A DNA stretch of 51,905 bases from Lacrimispora amygdalina (lineage in GTDB: Bacteria > Bacillota > Clostridia > Lachnospirales > Lachnospiraceae). The notes below the pieces were generated by a model. It had not been told where the DNA came from and did no database searches. It saw nothing but the letters and a program-made list of their open reading frames with translations. A program made the position numbers and the translations under genes. Numbering within the stretch: the stretch's first letter is position 1; each line of letters begins with the position of its first letter. Where the stretch lies: the NCBI RefSeq assembly GCF_003432035.1, contig NZ_QOHO01000014.1, positions 1-51,905 of the forward strand. Direction: 5' to 3'. Shown here piece by piece: positions 14,823 through 23,698 of the stretch.

Positions 14823-16706
14823 ATGAATCAATGTTACGGGTGCAATACCTGTCAAAGCGCCGACAAACCTTTAGAAAAATTCATCTCTGCCTTACCTATG
14901 GAAACTTCTCATCACAGGGTGGAAAAACAAAGTACCAAATGCGGGTTTGGTCTTCAGGGAGTCTGCTGCAGACTCTGTGCCAACGGTCCATGCCGGATTA
15001 CACCGGACGCTCCCCGTGGAATCTGCGGAGCGGATGCAGACACCATTGTCGCCAGAAACTTCTTAAGGGCGGTGGCTTCAGGAAGCGGCTGTTACATACA
15101 CATTGTTGAAAATACAGCATTAAACCTAAAAAATACAGCAAAAGTAAAGGGCGAATTAAAGGGCTTAAAATCCCTTGACCATCTGGCAGACATCTTCGGA
15201 ATCGTGGAATCTGATGTGTACAAAAAGGCGGAAAAAGTCGCTGATGCAGTAATTGCTGATATTTATAAACCGGAATATGTGGAAATGGAGCTGACAGAAA
15301 AAGTTGCTTATGCTCCAAGAGTTGCCCGCTGGAAAGAGCTTGGAATCATGCCGGGAGGAGCAAAATCCGAAGTATTTAAGGGTGTGGTCAAATGTTCCAC
15401 CAATTTAAACTCCGATCCCTTAGATATGCTGGTCGACTGTTTAAGGCTGGGAGTCTCCACAGGTGTTTACGGACTGACTCTGACAAATCTTTTAAATGAT
15501 GTGCTGCTTGGACAGCCGGAGCTTCGCATGGCTCCCGTAGGACTTCGCGTTATTGATCCGGATTATATCAACATCATGATCACCGGCCACCAGCACACTA
15601 TCTTTGTTGATTTACAGGAGCAGCTTATCACCCCGGAAGCAGTTGCCAGGGCAAAGGCAGTTGGTGCCAAAGGCTTTAAGCTGGTAGGCTGTACCTGCGT
15701 GGGACAGGATCTGCAGTTAAGAGGTGCCCATTACCAGGAGGTATTTGACGGTCATGCAGGAAACAATTACACCAGCGAGGCTATCCTTGCAACCGGTGCC
15801 ATTGATGCGGTTCTTTCTGAATTCAACTGCACGCTCCCCGGTATTGAGCCCATCTGTGATGAACTTAAAATCAAGCAGATTTGTCTTGATGATGTAGCGA
15901 AAAAATCCAATGCGGAACTGATGAAGTTTGACTTTGACCACCGCAGGGAACAGAGCGAAAAAATCATGGACAAAGTTATAAAATCCTATCAGGAACGCCG
16001 TGGCCAGGTACCATTAAATCTTCTTCCGGACCATGGGTATGAAAACACCCTGACCGGAGTCAGCGAAGGTTCTTTAAAGGACTTCCTGGGCGGAAGCTGG
16101 AAGCCGCTCATTGATTTAATCGTATCCGGAGATATCAAAGGTATTGCAGGAGTGGTGGGCTGTTCTAACTTAACAGCGGGAGGACATGACGTCCTTACCG
16201 TAGAGCTGACAAAAGAGCTGATCGCGAAAGATATTATTGTACTGACTGCAGGGTGTTCTTCAGGCGGTATTGAAAACTGCGGCCTTATGACACCGGAAGC
16301 TGCAGAATTTGCAGGCCCCAAATTAAGAGAGGTGTGCAAAAAACTGGGAATTCCGCCAGTTCTTAATTTCGGTCCATGCCTTGCCATCGGACGTCTTGAA
16401 ATCGTTGCTACTGAAATTGCACAGGAGCTGGGAGTCGATCTTCCCAAACTTCCCCTTGTTCTTTCTGCAGCACAATGGCTGGAAGAACAGGCTCTCGCAG
16501 ATGGCTGCTTCGGCCTTGCCCTGGGCCTTCCGCTTCATTTAGGACTTCCTCCCTTTGTGACAGGAAGCAAGGTTGCTGTTAAGGTTCTCACTGAAGGTAT
16601 GAAATCACTGACCGGGGGACAGGTAATTATTAATAATGACGCTGTGGAAAGTGCGGGCATACTGGAAAAAATCATTATGGAGAAGCGGACCGGTCTTAAT
16701 ATATAG
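14823..16706 (+). CDS. cooS: Anaerobic carbon monoxide dehydrogenase, catalytic subunit
   Basis: A 627-residue Ni-Fe-S enzyme interconverting CO and CO2. Cysteines near 40 and 48 fit the intersubunit D cluster; CCRLCANGPC (49-57) and GICGA (68) fit the B cluster. Downstream are C-cluster elements: ITGHQHTIFVDL near 255, VGCTCVGQDLQLRG near 290, GVVGCSNLTAG, TAGCSSGGIENCG and FGPCLAIGR. An extra N-terminal CxxCxxC (residues 4-10) precedes them. Length is normal for monofunctional CODH, and no acetyl-CoA synthase genes are present in the window. GGAGG precedes the start. It is followed after 11 bases by a CooF-like ferredoxin and a flavoprotein, a known arrangement linking CO oxidation to NAD(P)H. 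Confidence 0.95.
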   Translation: MNQCYGCNTCQSADKPLEKFISALPMETSHHRVEKQSTKCGFGLQGVCCRLCANGPCRITPDAPRGICGADADTIVARNFLRAVASGSGCYIHIVENTALNLKNTAKVKGELKGLKSLDHLADIFGIVESDVYKKAEKVADAVIADIYKPEYVEMELTEKVAYAPRVARWKELGIMPGGAKSEVFKGVVKCSTNLNSDPLDMLVDCLRLGVSTGVYGLTLTNLLNDVLLGQPELRMAPVGLRVIDPDYINIMITGHQHTIFVDLQEQLITPEAVARAKAVGAKGFKLVGCTCVGQDLQLRGAHYQEVFDGHAGNNYTSEAILATGAIDAVLSEFNCTLPGIEPICDELKIKQICLDDVAKKSNAELMKFDFDHRREQSEKIMDKVIKSYQERRGQVPLNLLPDHGYENTLTGVSEGSLKDFLGGSWKPLIDLIVSGDIKGIAGVVGCSNLTAGGHDVLTVELTKELIAKDIIVLTAGCSSGGIENCGLMTPEAAEFAGPKLREVCKKLGIPPVLNFGPCLAIGRLEIVATEIAQELGVDLPKLPLVLSAAQWLEEQALADGCFGLALGLPLHLGLPPFVTGSKVAVKVLTEGMKSLTGGQVIINNDAVESAGILEKIIMEKRTGLNI

Positions 16707-16717
16707 GAGGAGGGCAT

Positions 16718-17167
16718 ATGAAACGGATATTCATTGATGAAGCCAAATGTGACGGGTGTAAGAACTGTGTTCTCGCCTGTATGCAGGCACATAGAAAAGA
16801 TGGCGGAAGCATTTATGATCTGGATTTAACCAATCCGGAAAATGAATCCAGAAATCACATCGTCATGAAAGGGAATGGTCACTATGCTCCCATCTTCTGC
16901 CGCCACTGCGACCAGCCGGAATGTGTGATGTCCTGTATGAGCGGAGCTCTTGTAAAGGACGAAGAATCCGGTCACGTTTATTACGACGAAGAAAAGTGCG
17001 GTTCCTGCTTTATGTGCGTGATGAACTGCCCATACGGCGTATTAAAAGCGGATACAACCACAAAAACCAGGGTGATTAAATGTGATTTCTGCTTTGATCA
17101 CGGCAGCGAGCCAAGCTGTGTAAAAGCTTGTCCGACCAAAGCGATCTATGTTAAGGAGGTGGAATGA
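16718..17167 (+). CDS. cooF: CooF-like four-cluster ferredoxin
   Basis: A 149-residue polyferredoxin of the DMSO-reductase/HycB type. It has four cysteine sets: CDGCKNCVLAC near residue 8, CRHCDQPECVMSC near 61, CGSCFMCVMNC near 93 and CDFCFDHGSEPSCVKAC near 120, enough for four [4Fe-4S] clusters. It should carry electrons between CooS and the flavoprotein encoded next. AGGAGG precedes the ATG; its TGA overlaps the start of the flavoprotein gene (ATGATGA), so the two are translationally coupled. Confidence 0.9.
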   Translation: MKRIFIDEAKCDGCKNCVLACMQAHRKDGGSIYDLDLTNPENESRNHIVMKGNGHYAPIFCRHCDQPECVMSCMSGALVKDEESGHVYYDEEKCGSCFMCVMNCPYGVLKADTTTKTRVIKCDFCFDHGSEPSCVKACPTKAIYVKEVE

Positions 17168-18399
17168 TGACTCATGTAATTATCGGCGCAGGAGCAGCCG
17201 GCATCTCGGCTGCAAAGACCATCCGAAAGCTGGAACCGGAGGCGGATATCATCATGGTGTCAGTTGACGACCAGGTCCATTCCCGGTGTATGCTTCATAA
17301 ATACTTAAGCCATGAGCGGGATGAGGCATCTCTTTCTTTTGTCCCTGCAGATTTCTTTGAAACACTTGGAATCACATGGCTGAAAAACAAAGAAGCAGTA
17401 CATATAGACCCAAAGAAGCAGTCCGTATTGCTGGATGATGGCACAGAACTTAACTTTGACCGTCTTCTTATTGCAACTGGCGCTCATAGCGTTATCCCTC
17501 CCATAGTTAATTTAAGGGAAGCAAAAAATGTATTCGGTCTCCGTAATTTAAGCGATGCAAGGCAGATCCGGAAATTTGCCCAGACTGCAGACAGAATTCT
17601 TATATTAGGTTCCGGACTTGTAGGCATGGATGCCGCTTACGCATTTCTGGAGCAGAAAAAAGAGGTGACTGTTCTGGAACTGGCTGACCGGATTCTTCCA
17701 AAGCAGCTGGATGAAAAAGCCGGTAAAGCCTATCAGAACTTATTTGAACAGCATGGCTGCAAATTCATACTGGACCGTAAAGTGGTTTTAACTACTATGC
17801 CGGAAAATGATAAAATAAACTCTGTCATGCTGGATGACGGAACGATTCTGGAGTGTGACATGATCGTTGTCGCCGCCGGAGTGCGCCCTGCAACAGACTG
17901 CACAGAAAATTGTGAAATTGCCGTTGACCGCTTTATCAAGGTTAATGAATGCATGGAAACATCCTGCAAGAACATTTATGCTGCAGGAGACGTGAACGGA
18001 ATAGCTGCCATCTGGCCCAATGCCATGAAACAGGGTTACACAGCCGCCTGCAATATGTGCGGGATTCCCACATCTTATGAAGATCCTTACGGCATGAAAA
18101 ACACCATGAATTTTTATGGCCTTACAACTCTTTCTTTAGGAGACGGAATCGCCAGAGACGGAGATCAGGTTCTTTCTCAGGAGGACTCCGGATGCTACAA
18201 AAAAGCAATCTTACGTGATGGGCGCTTACAAAGTATTATGATCCAGGGTCCCATTGATTACAGTGGTCTTTATCAGTATCTGATAAAGAACCAGATATCT
18301 CTTGATGCAGTGAAGACTGATGTCTTTCATCTGTCTTTTGCAGACTTTTATGGAACAGATTCCCGCGGACAGTATACTTATACAATGAATGCTAATTAA
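17164..18399 (+). CDS. CODH-associated FAD/NAD(P) oxidoreductase
   Basis: A 411-residue pyridine-nucleotide flavoprotein. The FAD motif GAGAAGISAAKTI lies at the N terminus, the NAD(P) motif LGSGLVGMDAAYAFLEQ near residue 145, and the second FAD contact YAAGDVNGI near 275. Such proteins are encoded with cooS and cooF in many anaerobes (the CooS-CooF-FNOR cluster) and probably transfer electrons from the ferredoxin to NAD(P)+, or the reverse. The cofactor preference cannot be read. AAGGAGG precedes two adjacent ATG codons; I take the first. A terminator follows directly. Confidence 0.88.
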   Translation: MMTHVIIGAGAAGISAAKTIRKLEPEADIIMVSVDDQVHSRCMLHKYLSHERDEASLSFVPADFFETLGITWLKNKEAVHIDPKKQSVLLDDGTELNFDRLLIATGAHSVIPPIVNLREAKNVFGLRNLSDARQIRKFAQTADRILILGSGLVGMDAAYAFLEQKKEVTVLELADRILPKQLDEKAGKAYQNLFEQHGCKFILDRKVVLTTMPENDKINSVMLDDGTILECDMIVVAAGVRPATDCTENCEIAVDRFIKVNECMETSCKNIYAAGDVNGIAAIWPNAMKQGYTAACNMCGIPTSYEDPYGMKNTMNFYGLTTLSLGDGIARDGDQVLSQEDSGCYKKAILRDGRLQSIMIQGPIDYSGLYQYLIKNQISLDAVKTDVFHLSFADFYGTDSRGQYTYTMNAN

Positions 18400-18401
18400 T
18401 G

Positions 18402-18455
18402 AAGCAGCAGAGCAGCCGGTGATTTCACTCAGCCGATGCCCTGCTGCTTTTTTAT
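18402..18455 (+). terminator. Terminator of the CODH operon
   Basis: AAGCAGCAG (18402-18410) pairs with CTGCTGCTT (18441-18449), and a run of T follows. It begins two bases after the flavoprotein stop. Confidence 0.78.
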
Positions 18456-18462
18456 TTCATAA

Positions 18463-19011
18463 AAACCGGAAGATATTTTTTTACCACCAGTGAATCCTCT
18501 ACATAAAACTGGCCGTTGCAGTAACAAAATAATCCCTGCTGTGAGCCTGGCCCGTGCCTTAGGCCTGGAGATCACGCAGCCCTTTTGCCAATATGATGAG
18601 AATACAAAAGTCGGAGTCATATGTAAAACTTCATTAAAGCTGATACGTGATGTACAAAAACTTATCGAAAAAACAGTGGGGCATGAGTGCCGGCTTTATC
18701 CATATGGAGAAGATGCTTTAAAAGAAGGTCTGGTGGCTGTCGCAGCCGGGGGCGGGAGTTATCCTTTTGCCGCATCGGAAGTTGCTGATAGAGGAATCAA
18801 TTGTTATATTACCGGTTTTACAAGACCCTTGCCGCATTTTGAACCCACTATGGAATTTCATAAAATTGCAAGAGATCATTCAATCAATGTCATCGGCGCG
18901 ACACATTATTCTACAGAAAAATTTGCCTGTATGGCGATGGTTGATTACTTCAGGTCCTGCGGCCTGCCTGCGGAATTTCTGGCTGGGAGCTGGTATCTGG
19001 AAGACCTATAA
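18463..19011 (+). pseudogene. NIF3-family protein, N-terminal half missing
   Basis: An open frame encoding the C-terminal half of a NIF3-like dinuclear-metal protein. Recognisable parts are ARALGLEITQPF, VAVAAGGGSYPF, INCYITGF and the metal-binding end INVIGATHYSTEKFACMAM. Complete NIF3 proteins are about 250-370 residues and begin with a DNVGL-type segment and a metal-binding HH pair, both absent here. The frame opens after a TAA at 18460 with only a GTG at 18490 as possible start and no ribosome site; it follows directly on the CODH terminator. I read it as a truncated relic; expression of a 173-residue fragment is not excluded. Confidence 0.65.
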
Positions 19012-19059
19012 TACATTCTGCTAATAATCAGCAGTTTTGTGGATTCTTTAATAAATTAG

Positions 19060-19111
19060 TTGACAACTATATCACTCTGATATAAAATCCAAGATATATC
19101 AGAGTGATATA
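19060..19111 (+). promoter_or_regulatory. Promoter with two palindromic PadR-type operators
   Basis: TTGACA (19060-19065), 17 bases and TAAAAT (19083-19088). Two 17-bp palindromes overlap it: TATATCACTCTGATATA (19068-19084) in the spacer and TATATCAGAGTGATATA (19095-19111) at the start site. Both share TATATCA-N3-TGATATA arms, with centres 27 bases apart. The second ends at the ribosome site AAGGAGGG. The likely ligand is the PadR protein encoded downstream. Confidence 0.75.
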
Positions 19112-19123
19112 AGGAGGGACTGA

Positions 19124-20296
19124 ATGAATATTTTATTTGTAAATGCAAATCTGTACGGACATATTAATCCGACACTTGGACTGGTTAAGAAGCTTACAGA
19201 AAGAGGAAATAAAGTAGATTATTTTTGCTCAGCTGAATTTTCAGGGCAGGTGGCAAAGTCCGGTGCAAACTGGATTGACTATGGCAGAGGTCTGAATCTG
19301 TTTTTAAAGAATTACCGGCCCACGGACCGACATCCGTTTTACATGTTGATGGAATATATTCTTTCATACGATGAAGTCATGTTGCCCCAGATACTGGATA
19401 TTATAAAAGAACGAACATATGACTTAATCCTCTGTGATTCAATCTTTGGAGGCGGATGCTTTTTAAAGCACCTCACTCACATACCTGTTATTTGTTCCCA
19501 CTCCTCTTTTGCCATGAGCCATGCACCAGTACCACAGCGTATGCTCATGCCTGGAACTCAGCCCCAGCTGGATCACTGCCTTCAGGTATTGAACAGAATC
19601 TGTAACTGTTATAAAATAGAAACACCGGCACTGGAAGAAGTTTTTATAAGCAGGGGGGATCACAATATCGTATATACAACAAGGGAATTTAATGGAGATG
19701 ACGCAGTAAAAGAACCCCAATATTTATTTGCCGGTCCGTCGATGGAGCGGACGCAGGATACAGAGTCTGTGGACTTATCCGGTATTGGAAGCAGAAAACT
19801 GCTGTATATATCACTTGGCAGTCTGAATACATATTTCCTGGAGTTTTATAAAATATGCATTCGTGCATTCCGTGATACAGACTATTATGTGTGCATGTCC
19901 ATTGGAACAAAGTGCGAAGTCACCCAATTAGGAGAAATACCGCAAAACTTTCTGGTAAAAAATGTTCTTCCACAGCTTGAGATTTTAAAAAAAGCGGACG
20001 CATTCATCACCCATGCAGGCTTTAACAGTGTGAATGAAGCATTATACTTTGGAGTTCCCATGCTTGCTTTACCCCAGGTCAATGATCAGCATATGACAGC
20101 CAAAAGGCTTGTATGCATGAATCTCGGTTTATCAGAAAACATAAAAGAAATATCAGCGGAAAAACTAAAAGATCAGGTACAGCAGCTTCTCTCAAATGAA
20201 ACGATAAAGGAAAACTGCCTGATAATTTCTCAGGAAATGAAACGCTGTGCGAATTGGGAACTTACAGCTGAAAAACTGGAGAAATACGCAAAATAA
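19124..20296 (+). CDS. MGT-type (macrolide-like) UDP-glycosyltransferase
   Basis: A 390-residue GT1 family, GT-B fold enzyme. The N-terminal acceptor domain opens with ILFVNANLYGHINPTLGLV, whose GHINP motif is typical of the MGT group. The C-terminal donor domain has the nucleotide-sugar signature: VKNVLPQLEILKKADAFI near residue 275, THAGFNSVNEALYFGVPM near 295 and PQVNDQHMTAKR. Relatives glucosylate macrolides, flavonoids or other small lipophilic molecules, often as detoxification. The acceptor is unknown. It is the first gene after a double operator and lies 20 bases before a PadR regulator, which suggests induction by a toxic substrate (inference). Confidence 0.88.
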   Translation: MNILFVNANLYGHINPTLGLVKKLTERGNKVDYFCSAEFSGQVAKSGANWIDYGRGLNLFLKNYRPTDRHPFYMLMEYILSYDEVMLPQILDIIKERTYDLILCDSIFGGGCFLKHLTHIPVICSHSSFAMSHAPVPQRMLMPGTQPQLDHCLQVLNRICNCYKIETPALEEVFISRGDHNIVYTTREFNGDDAVKEPQYLFAGPSMERTQDTESVDLSGIGSRKLLYISLGSLNTYFLEFYKICIRAFRDTDYYVCMSIGTKCEVTQLGEIPQNFLVKNVLPQLEILKKADAFITHAGFNSVNEALYFGVPMLALPQVNDQHMTAKRLVCMNLGLSENIKEISAEKLKDQVQQLLSNETIKENCLIISQEMKRCANWELTAEKLEKYAK

Positions 20297-20316
20297 ATAA
20301 AAGAAGGGAATTCATA

Positions 20317-20856
20317 ATGGCATTAAAAAACAAATCCTTATATGCAATATTAGGAATCTTAAATGTCTCGCCCGGCACCGGCTATGACATAAAAAAATAC
20401 TGCGACACAGTACTATCAGGATTCTGGAATGAAAATTTTGGCCATATTTATCCAACTCTGAAAAAAATGCTCTCAGATGAATTGGTAGAGATCATCTCAA
20501 ACGAAAAGAATGAGAAAAAAATACTGTACCGGATCACTCCGAAGGGCCAGGTGGAATTAGAATCCTGGCTTATGGAAGAAACGGAGTTACAGCCGATGCG
20601 CTCTGAATTTATGCTGAAATTATTATTCTCCAGCAGTCAGCCAAAAGAGCACATCATTAAAATGCTGGAAGACTATAAACAAATCCATGTGAAAAAGCAG
20701 GAAAAATACCTGGCCATGCAGCATGATCTGGATCAGGGAATAGAGGAAATATCCGAGGAACGATCCCGTTTTTTAAGGGCTATGCTCCGCAGAGGAATAT
20801 TATCCTGTGAAGCCACCATTTGCTGGTGTGATGAGACCATGGAATCCGGACTATAA
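20317..20856 (+). CDS. PadR-family transcriptional regulator
   Basis: A 179-residue regulator. The N-terminal winged helix shows the PadR signature LYAILGILNVSPGTGYDIKK, then HIYPTLKKMLSDELVEI; a C-terminal helical domain (about 95-179) for dimerisation follows, as in PadR-s2/Vir-type members. PadR proteins repress detoxification or efflux genes until a ligand binds. The gene follows the glycosyltransferase by 20 bases and has its own GAAGGGAATT ribosome site, so the twin palindromes at 19068-19111 would make the operon self-repressing. Confidence 0.9.
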   Translation: MALKNKSLYAILGILNVSPGTGYDIKKYCDTVLSGFWNENFGHIYPTLKKMLSDELVEIISNEKNEKKILYRITPKGQVELESWLMEETELQPMRSEFMLKLLFSSSQPKEHIIKMLEDYKQIHVKKQEKYLAMQHDLDQGIEEISEERSRFLRAMLRRGILSCEATICWCDETMESGL

Positions 20857-20865
20857 CAGATTAGC

Positions 20866-20894
20866 TTGAAACCCTGTATGGCCTGTGTTACTAT
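20866..20894 (+). promoter_or_regulatory. Promoter of the hydroxyacid dehydrogenase gene
   Basis: TTGAAA (20866-20871), 17 bases and TACTAT (20889-20894), 44 bases before the start codon. Confidence 0.55.
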
Positions 20895-20938
20895 CATCTA
20901 TAAGATAAAATGGTAACTCTTCCAGAAAGGAATCAAAT

Positions 20939-21901
20939 ATGTTTAAAGTGCTGATCCCAAGAACTATCTCTCATACAGGTACAGACTACTTAAAGAAAAA
21001 AGGCTGCGAGCTTATATTATCTGCTCCGGCATCTGCAGATGACCCATTATTTGAACAGTGCCATGCCATACTTACAGGTCCCACCAGGAAGTTCCGGTAC
21101 GATAAAACTTTGCTGGACCGATGTAAAAATCTGAAAGTGATTTCCAGCTTCAGTGCAGGAGTAGACTATATCGATACCGCCTACGCAGAAGAACTTGGCA
21201 TCCAGGTGACCAATTCCGGAAATGCCAACTCCAATGCCGTAGCAGAACATACCATTTATTTCATCCTTGCCTGTGCAAAGAACCATCAGATTATGTCTGA
21301 TGCCGTGAAAAAAAGCGACTTTTCAATCCGAAAGGATGTTTTTAACATAGAGCTGTCCGGTCTTACCCTGGGACTCATTGGCTTTGGAAATATTGGAAAA
21401 CTGGTAGCAAAAAAGGCGGCTTTGGGATTGGATATGAAGGTCATCGTTTATGATCATCATTTAACTTGCGGCAATGCACCGTTTGGTGTTCTTCCGGTGT
21501 CTTCTCCGGAAGAAGTCTACCGAAATGCGGATTTTATTTCCCTTCATGTTCCTTATACTGAAAAAAACAGATACATGATAGCGAAAGAGCAGCTGGATAT
21601 GATGAAACCATCCGCTTTCTTAATCAATGTCTCCAGGGGAGGTTTGATCCAGGAGGAAGATTTAATCCAGGCGGTAAAAGACAAAAAAATAAAAGGAGCT
21701 GCTCTTGATGTGTTCGAAAAGGAGCCCCTTCCTGCTGACAGTGGACTGCTGCTATATGACAACATTGCTGTCTCTCCCCACTGCGCCGCCAATACAAGGG
21801 AAGCTCTTGACTGTATGGAGCTTTTTGCTGCTATGGATATCTGGAGAGTCTTAAACGGAGAAAGACCGGAATTTCCGGTCAATCATCCAATATTGTTCTA
21901 A
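20939..21901 (+). CDS. D-isomer-specific 2-hydroxyacid dehydrogenase
   Basis: A 320-residue NAD-dependent dehydrogenase of the phosphoglycerate/glyoxylate reductase-like family. The catalytic domain surrounds a Rossmann domain with GLIGFGNIGKLVAKK near residue 143. The catalytic arginine lies in NVSRGGLIQEEDL near 235, the glutamate in FEKEPLP near 262, and the general-acid histidine in SPHCAANT near 282. The substrate is not determined; it could be SerA-like, but no ACT domain or serC neighbour is seen. AAAGGA precedes the ATG. The stop codon overlaps by four bases the stop of the convergent HAD gene. Confidence 0.86.
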   Translation: MFKVLIPRTISHTGTDYLKKKGCELILSAPASADDPLFEQCHAILTGPTRKFRYDKTLLDRCKNLKVISSFSAGVDYIDTAYAEELGIQVTNSGNANSNAVAEHTIYFILACAKNHQIMSDAVKKSDFSIRKDVFNIELSGLTLGLIGFGNIGKLVAKKAALGLDMKVIVYDHHLTCGNAPFGVLPVSSPEEVYRNADFISLHVPYTEKNRYMIAKEQLDMMKPSAFLINVSRGGLIQEEDLIQAVKDKKIKGAALDVFEKEPLPADSGLLLYDNIAVSPHCAANTREALDCMELFAAMDIWRVLNGERPEFPVNHPILF

Positions 21902-22572
21902 GTGTAAATCTGAAGCTGATAAGGCTGGCTCTCCAGGTAGCTGATAACCTCCTTCAGATTTGGCAGTATCCTAACCGTTCTCTGTTTATCCGCATGATCT
22001 GGCTGTATGGCATCTGGTATCATCACTACAGAGCAGCCGGCCTGGAAGCCAGCCAGAACACCATTGGGAGAATCCTCTAAAACCAGGCATTCTTTTGGCT
22101 CTCTACCCATCTGTTTTAACGCTTTTATGTATATCTCCGGATCTGGTTTGCTCTTTGCTGCCATATCTCCATAAATGCACACATCAAAATAATCAGCAAC
22201 CCCTTCCATAGTAAGATATCTGCGGGCCGGCTCTTCAGGGGTAGAAGTCGCGACTGCCATCTGATATCCTTTTTCCTTCAAATATTCCAGAAGTTCTGTA
22301 AGCCCTGGCTTATGAGGTAAACCATGAATCCCAATGTATTGCTCCATGTATTCGATTCGAGATTTTCGTATTCTCATAAAGTCGAATTCCGGACCAAATT
22401 TCTTATAAAACAGATCTTGAACAAGGGCCTGATTTGCTCCGCGCATTGGATTTAAATCCTCTTGTTTTATCACATAGCCAAATTGTTTCCCTGCATACTC
22501 CCATGCTGTATCATACAGTTTTTCCGTATCAAACATCAATCCGTCCATATCAAAAATAACTGCTTTAATCAT
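21898..22572 (-). CDS. HAD-superfamily sugar-phosphate hydrolase or mutase
   Basis: A 224-residue HAD subfamily IA protein related to beta-phosphoglucomutase and sugar phosphatases. The nucleophile motif is VIFDMDGLMFDTE near residue 5, motif II is ATSTPE near 110, the lysine of motif III is in AKSKPDPEIYIKAL near 140, and motif IV is VLEDSPNGVLAG near 165. The helical cap lies between about 15 and 80. Last in the PTS operon, its start overlapping the SIS gene by eight bases, it probably dephosphorylates or isomerises a product of that pathway. The substrate is unknown. Confidence 0.83.
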   Translation of the reverse strand: MIKAVIFDMDGLMFDTEKLYDTAWEYAGKQFGYVIKQEDLNPMRGANQALVQDLFYKKFGPEFDFMRIRKSRIEYMEQYIGIHGLPHKPGLTELLEYLKEKGYQMAVATSTPEEPARRYLTMEGVADYFDVCIYGDMAAKSKPDPEIYIKALKQMGREPKECLVLEDSPNGVLAGFQAGCSVVMIPDAIQPDHADKQRTVRILPNLKEVISYLESQPYQLQIYT

Positions 22573-23698
22573 TCGTTTCTCCGTTATCTTCTGAATACTG
22601 ATCCCTGATGCCGTCTAATACTTTGCTTCCGATCTTCTTATGAAATTCCGGATCTTTTGGTATATCCGGATTTATGCCAAGATCCTGGGGTGCAAGACAG
22701 GCAATCACTTGCAGCGGAATAATATATTCCCACGGAGAAAATAAAGGATCCTCTGTAAATTCACAGATCAGATCTTTTGAAGATGCTTGAAGCATTCCCT
22801 CAGGGGAAGCAATCATGTAGTGATGAGGGGTCCATTCATTTAAAATGTTTACCAGCTTCTGAACCCTTGGTTTATAATCACCTTGGGAAGCCAGGTAAAA
22901 AATATGAGATGTTTCCGTAATGGAGTTATAAATACCATGAAAAAACTCTTCTATATCATAACCGGTTACTCCCTGACGAACTGTTTCCAGAATCTTTAAC
23001 GCACCTTCCAGTACATCGGCATACATACCATCATAACCTACTACAATAATTCTTTTTGCAGGAAGGAATTCTTCCTTTATCCGCCCATACCATTTAGTGG
23101 CCTCTGCTGTAATCATCTCCATATTTGCAATCACACGAAACATCCGTTGGAAATAATCCTGAGCAGCCGTTTCCGTTACAATCCCCTTCGCAATTGCCCA
23201 TTCTGTCAGCATCATCATGAGTGTTACAGTAGTGCCTGCATATCCTTTTGTTTTTGCACCGCATTTCTCATTTCCCACAAAAAGCCTTGTTGCAGTATCT
23301 GCATGTTCAAATATAAGAGCCGTAGGATTTTCCGACAATGCTGCTGTATAAAGTCCCCGTTTTGCGGCCGAATCCAAGCCTGAAACCGTGGAAAGGCTCT
23401 GCCCTCCCTGAGATATGCCGATTACCAGGGTGTTCTTGTTAAATATTTTTTCATTCCGTTCAAATTGTGTGGGATAACAATTAAACACCTTAATATTAAG
23501 TATTTCCTCAAGGTAAGCTTTGGCTGAAAGTCCAGCGTGATAACTGGTTCCAGAGCCGATCACATATATCTGATCAATCGTCTTGTCCTGGTAAAATGTT
23601 ACGAATTCTTTTGTTATCTCTTTTCTCCGCTTAATTATATCCATAAGCACCAGAGGAGTTTCACAAATATAATCATACATTTTTGATTTAAAATTCAT
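22565..23698 (-). CDS. SIS-domain sugar-phosphate isomerase or deglycase
   Basis: A 377-residue protein with two SIS domains, similar in plan to the isomerase half of GlmS and to FrlB/GfrE-type deglycases. The first SIS domain shows YVIGSGTSYHAGLSAK near residue 45 and GISQGGQSLSTVSGLD near 94; the second begins near 215 (KRIIVVGYDGMYADVLEGAL). No glutaminase domain is present, so it is not GlmS itself. With a mannose-family PTS it may deglycate a phosphorylated Amadori compound or act on an amino-sugar phosphate (inference). It overlaps IID by one base and the HAD gene by eight. Confidence 0.82.
   Translation of the reverse strand: MNFKSKMYDYICETPLVLMDIIKRRKEITKEFVTFYQDKTIDQIYVIGSGTSYHAGLSAKAYLEEILNIKVFNCYPTQFERNEKIFNKNTLVIGISQGGQSLSTVSGLDSAAKRGLYTAALSENPTALIFEHADTATRLFVGNEKCGAKTKGYAGTTVTLMMMLTEWAIAKGIVTETAAQDYFQRMFRVIANMEMITAEATKWYGRIKEEFLPAKRIIVVGYDGMYADVLEGALKILETVRQGVTGYDIEEFFHGIYNSITETSHIFYLASQGDYKPRVQKLVNILNEWTPHHYMIASPEGMLQASSKDLICEFTEDPLFSPWEYIIPLQVIACLAPQDLGINPDIPKDPEFHKKIGSKVLDGIRDQYSEDNGETND

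Noticed and set aside
18490-19011. NIF3-family frame as an intact gene
   Set aside because: It has only a GTG start with no ribosome site, follows directly on a terminator, and lacks the N-terminal half with the first metal-binding histidines.
21898-21901. Overlapping stop codons of convergent hydroxyacid dehydrogenase and HAD genes
   Set aside because: Four-base tail-to-tail overlaps are common in compact genomes; the same occurs at 27235-27238.
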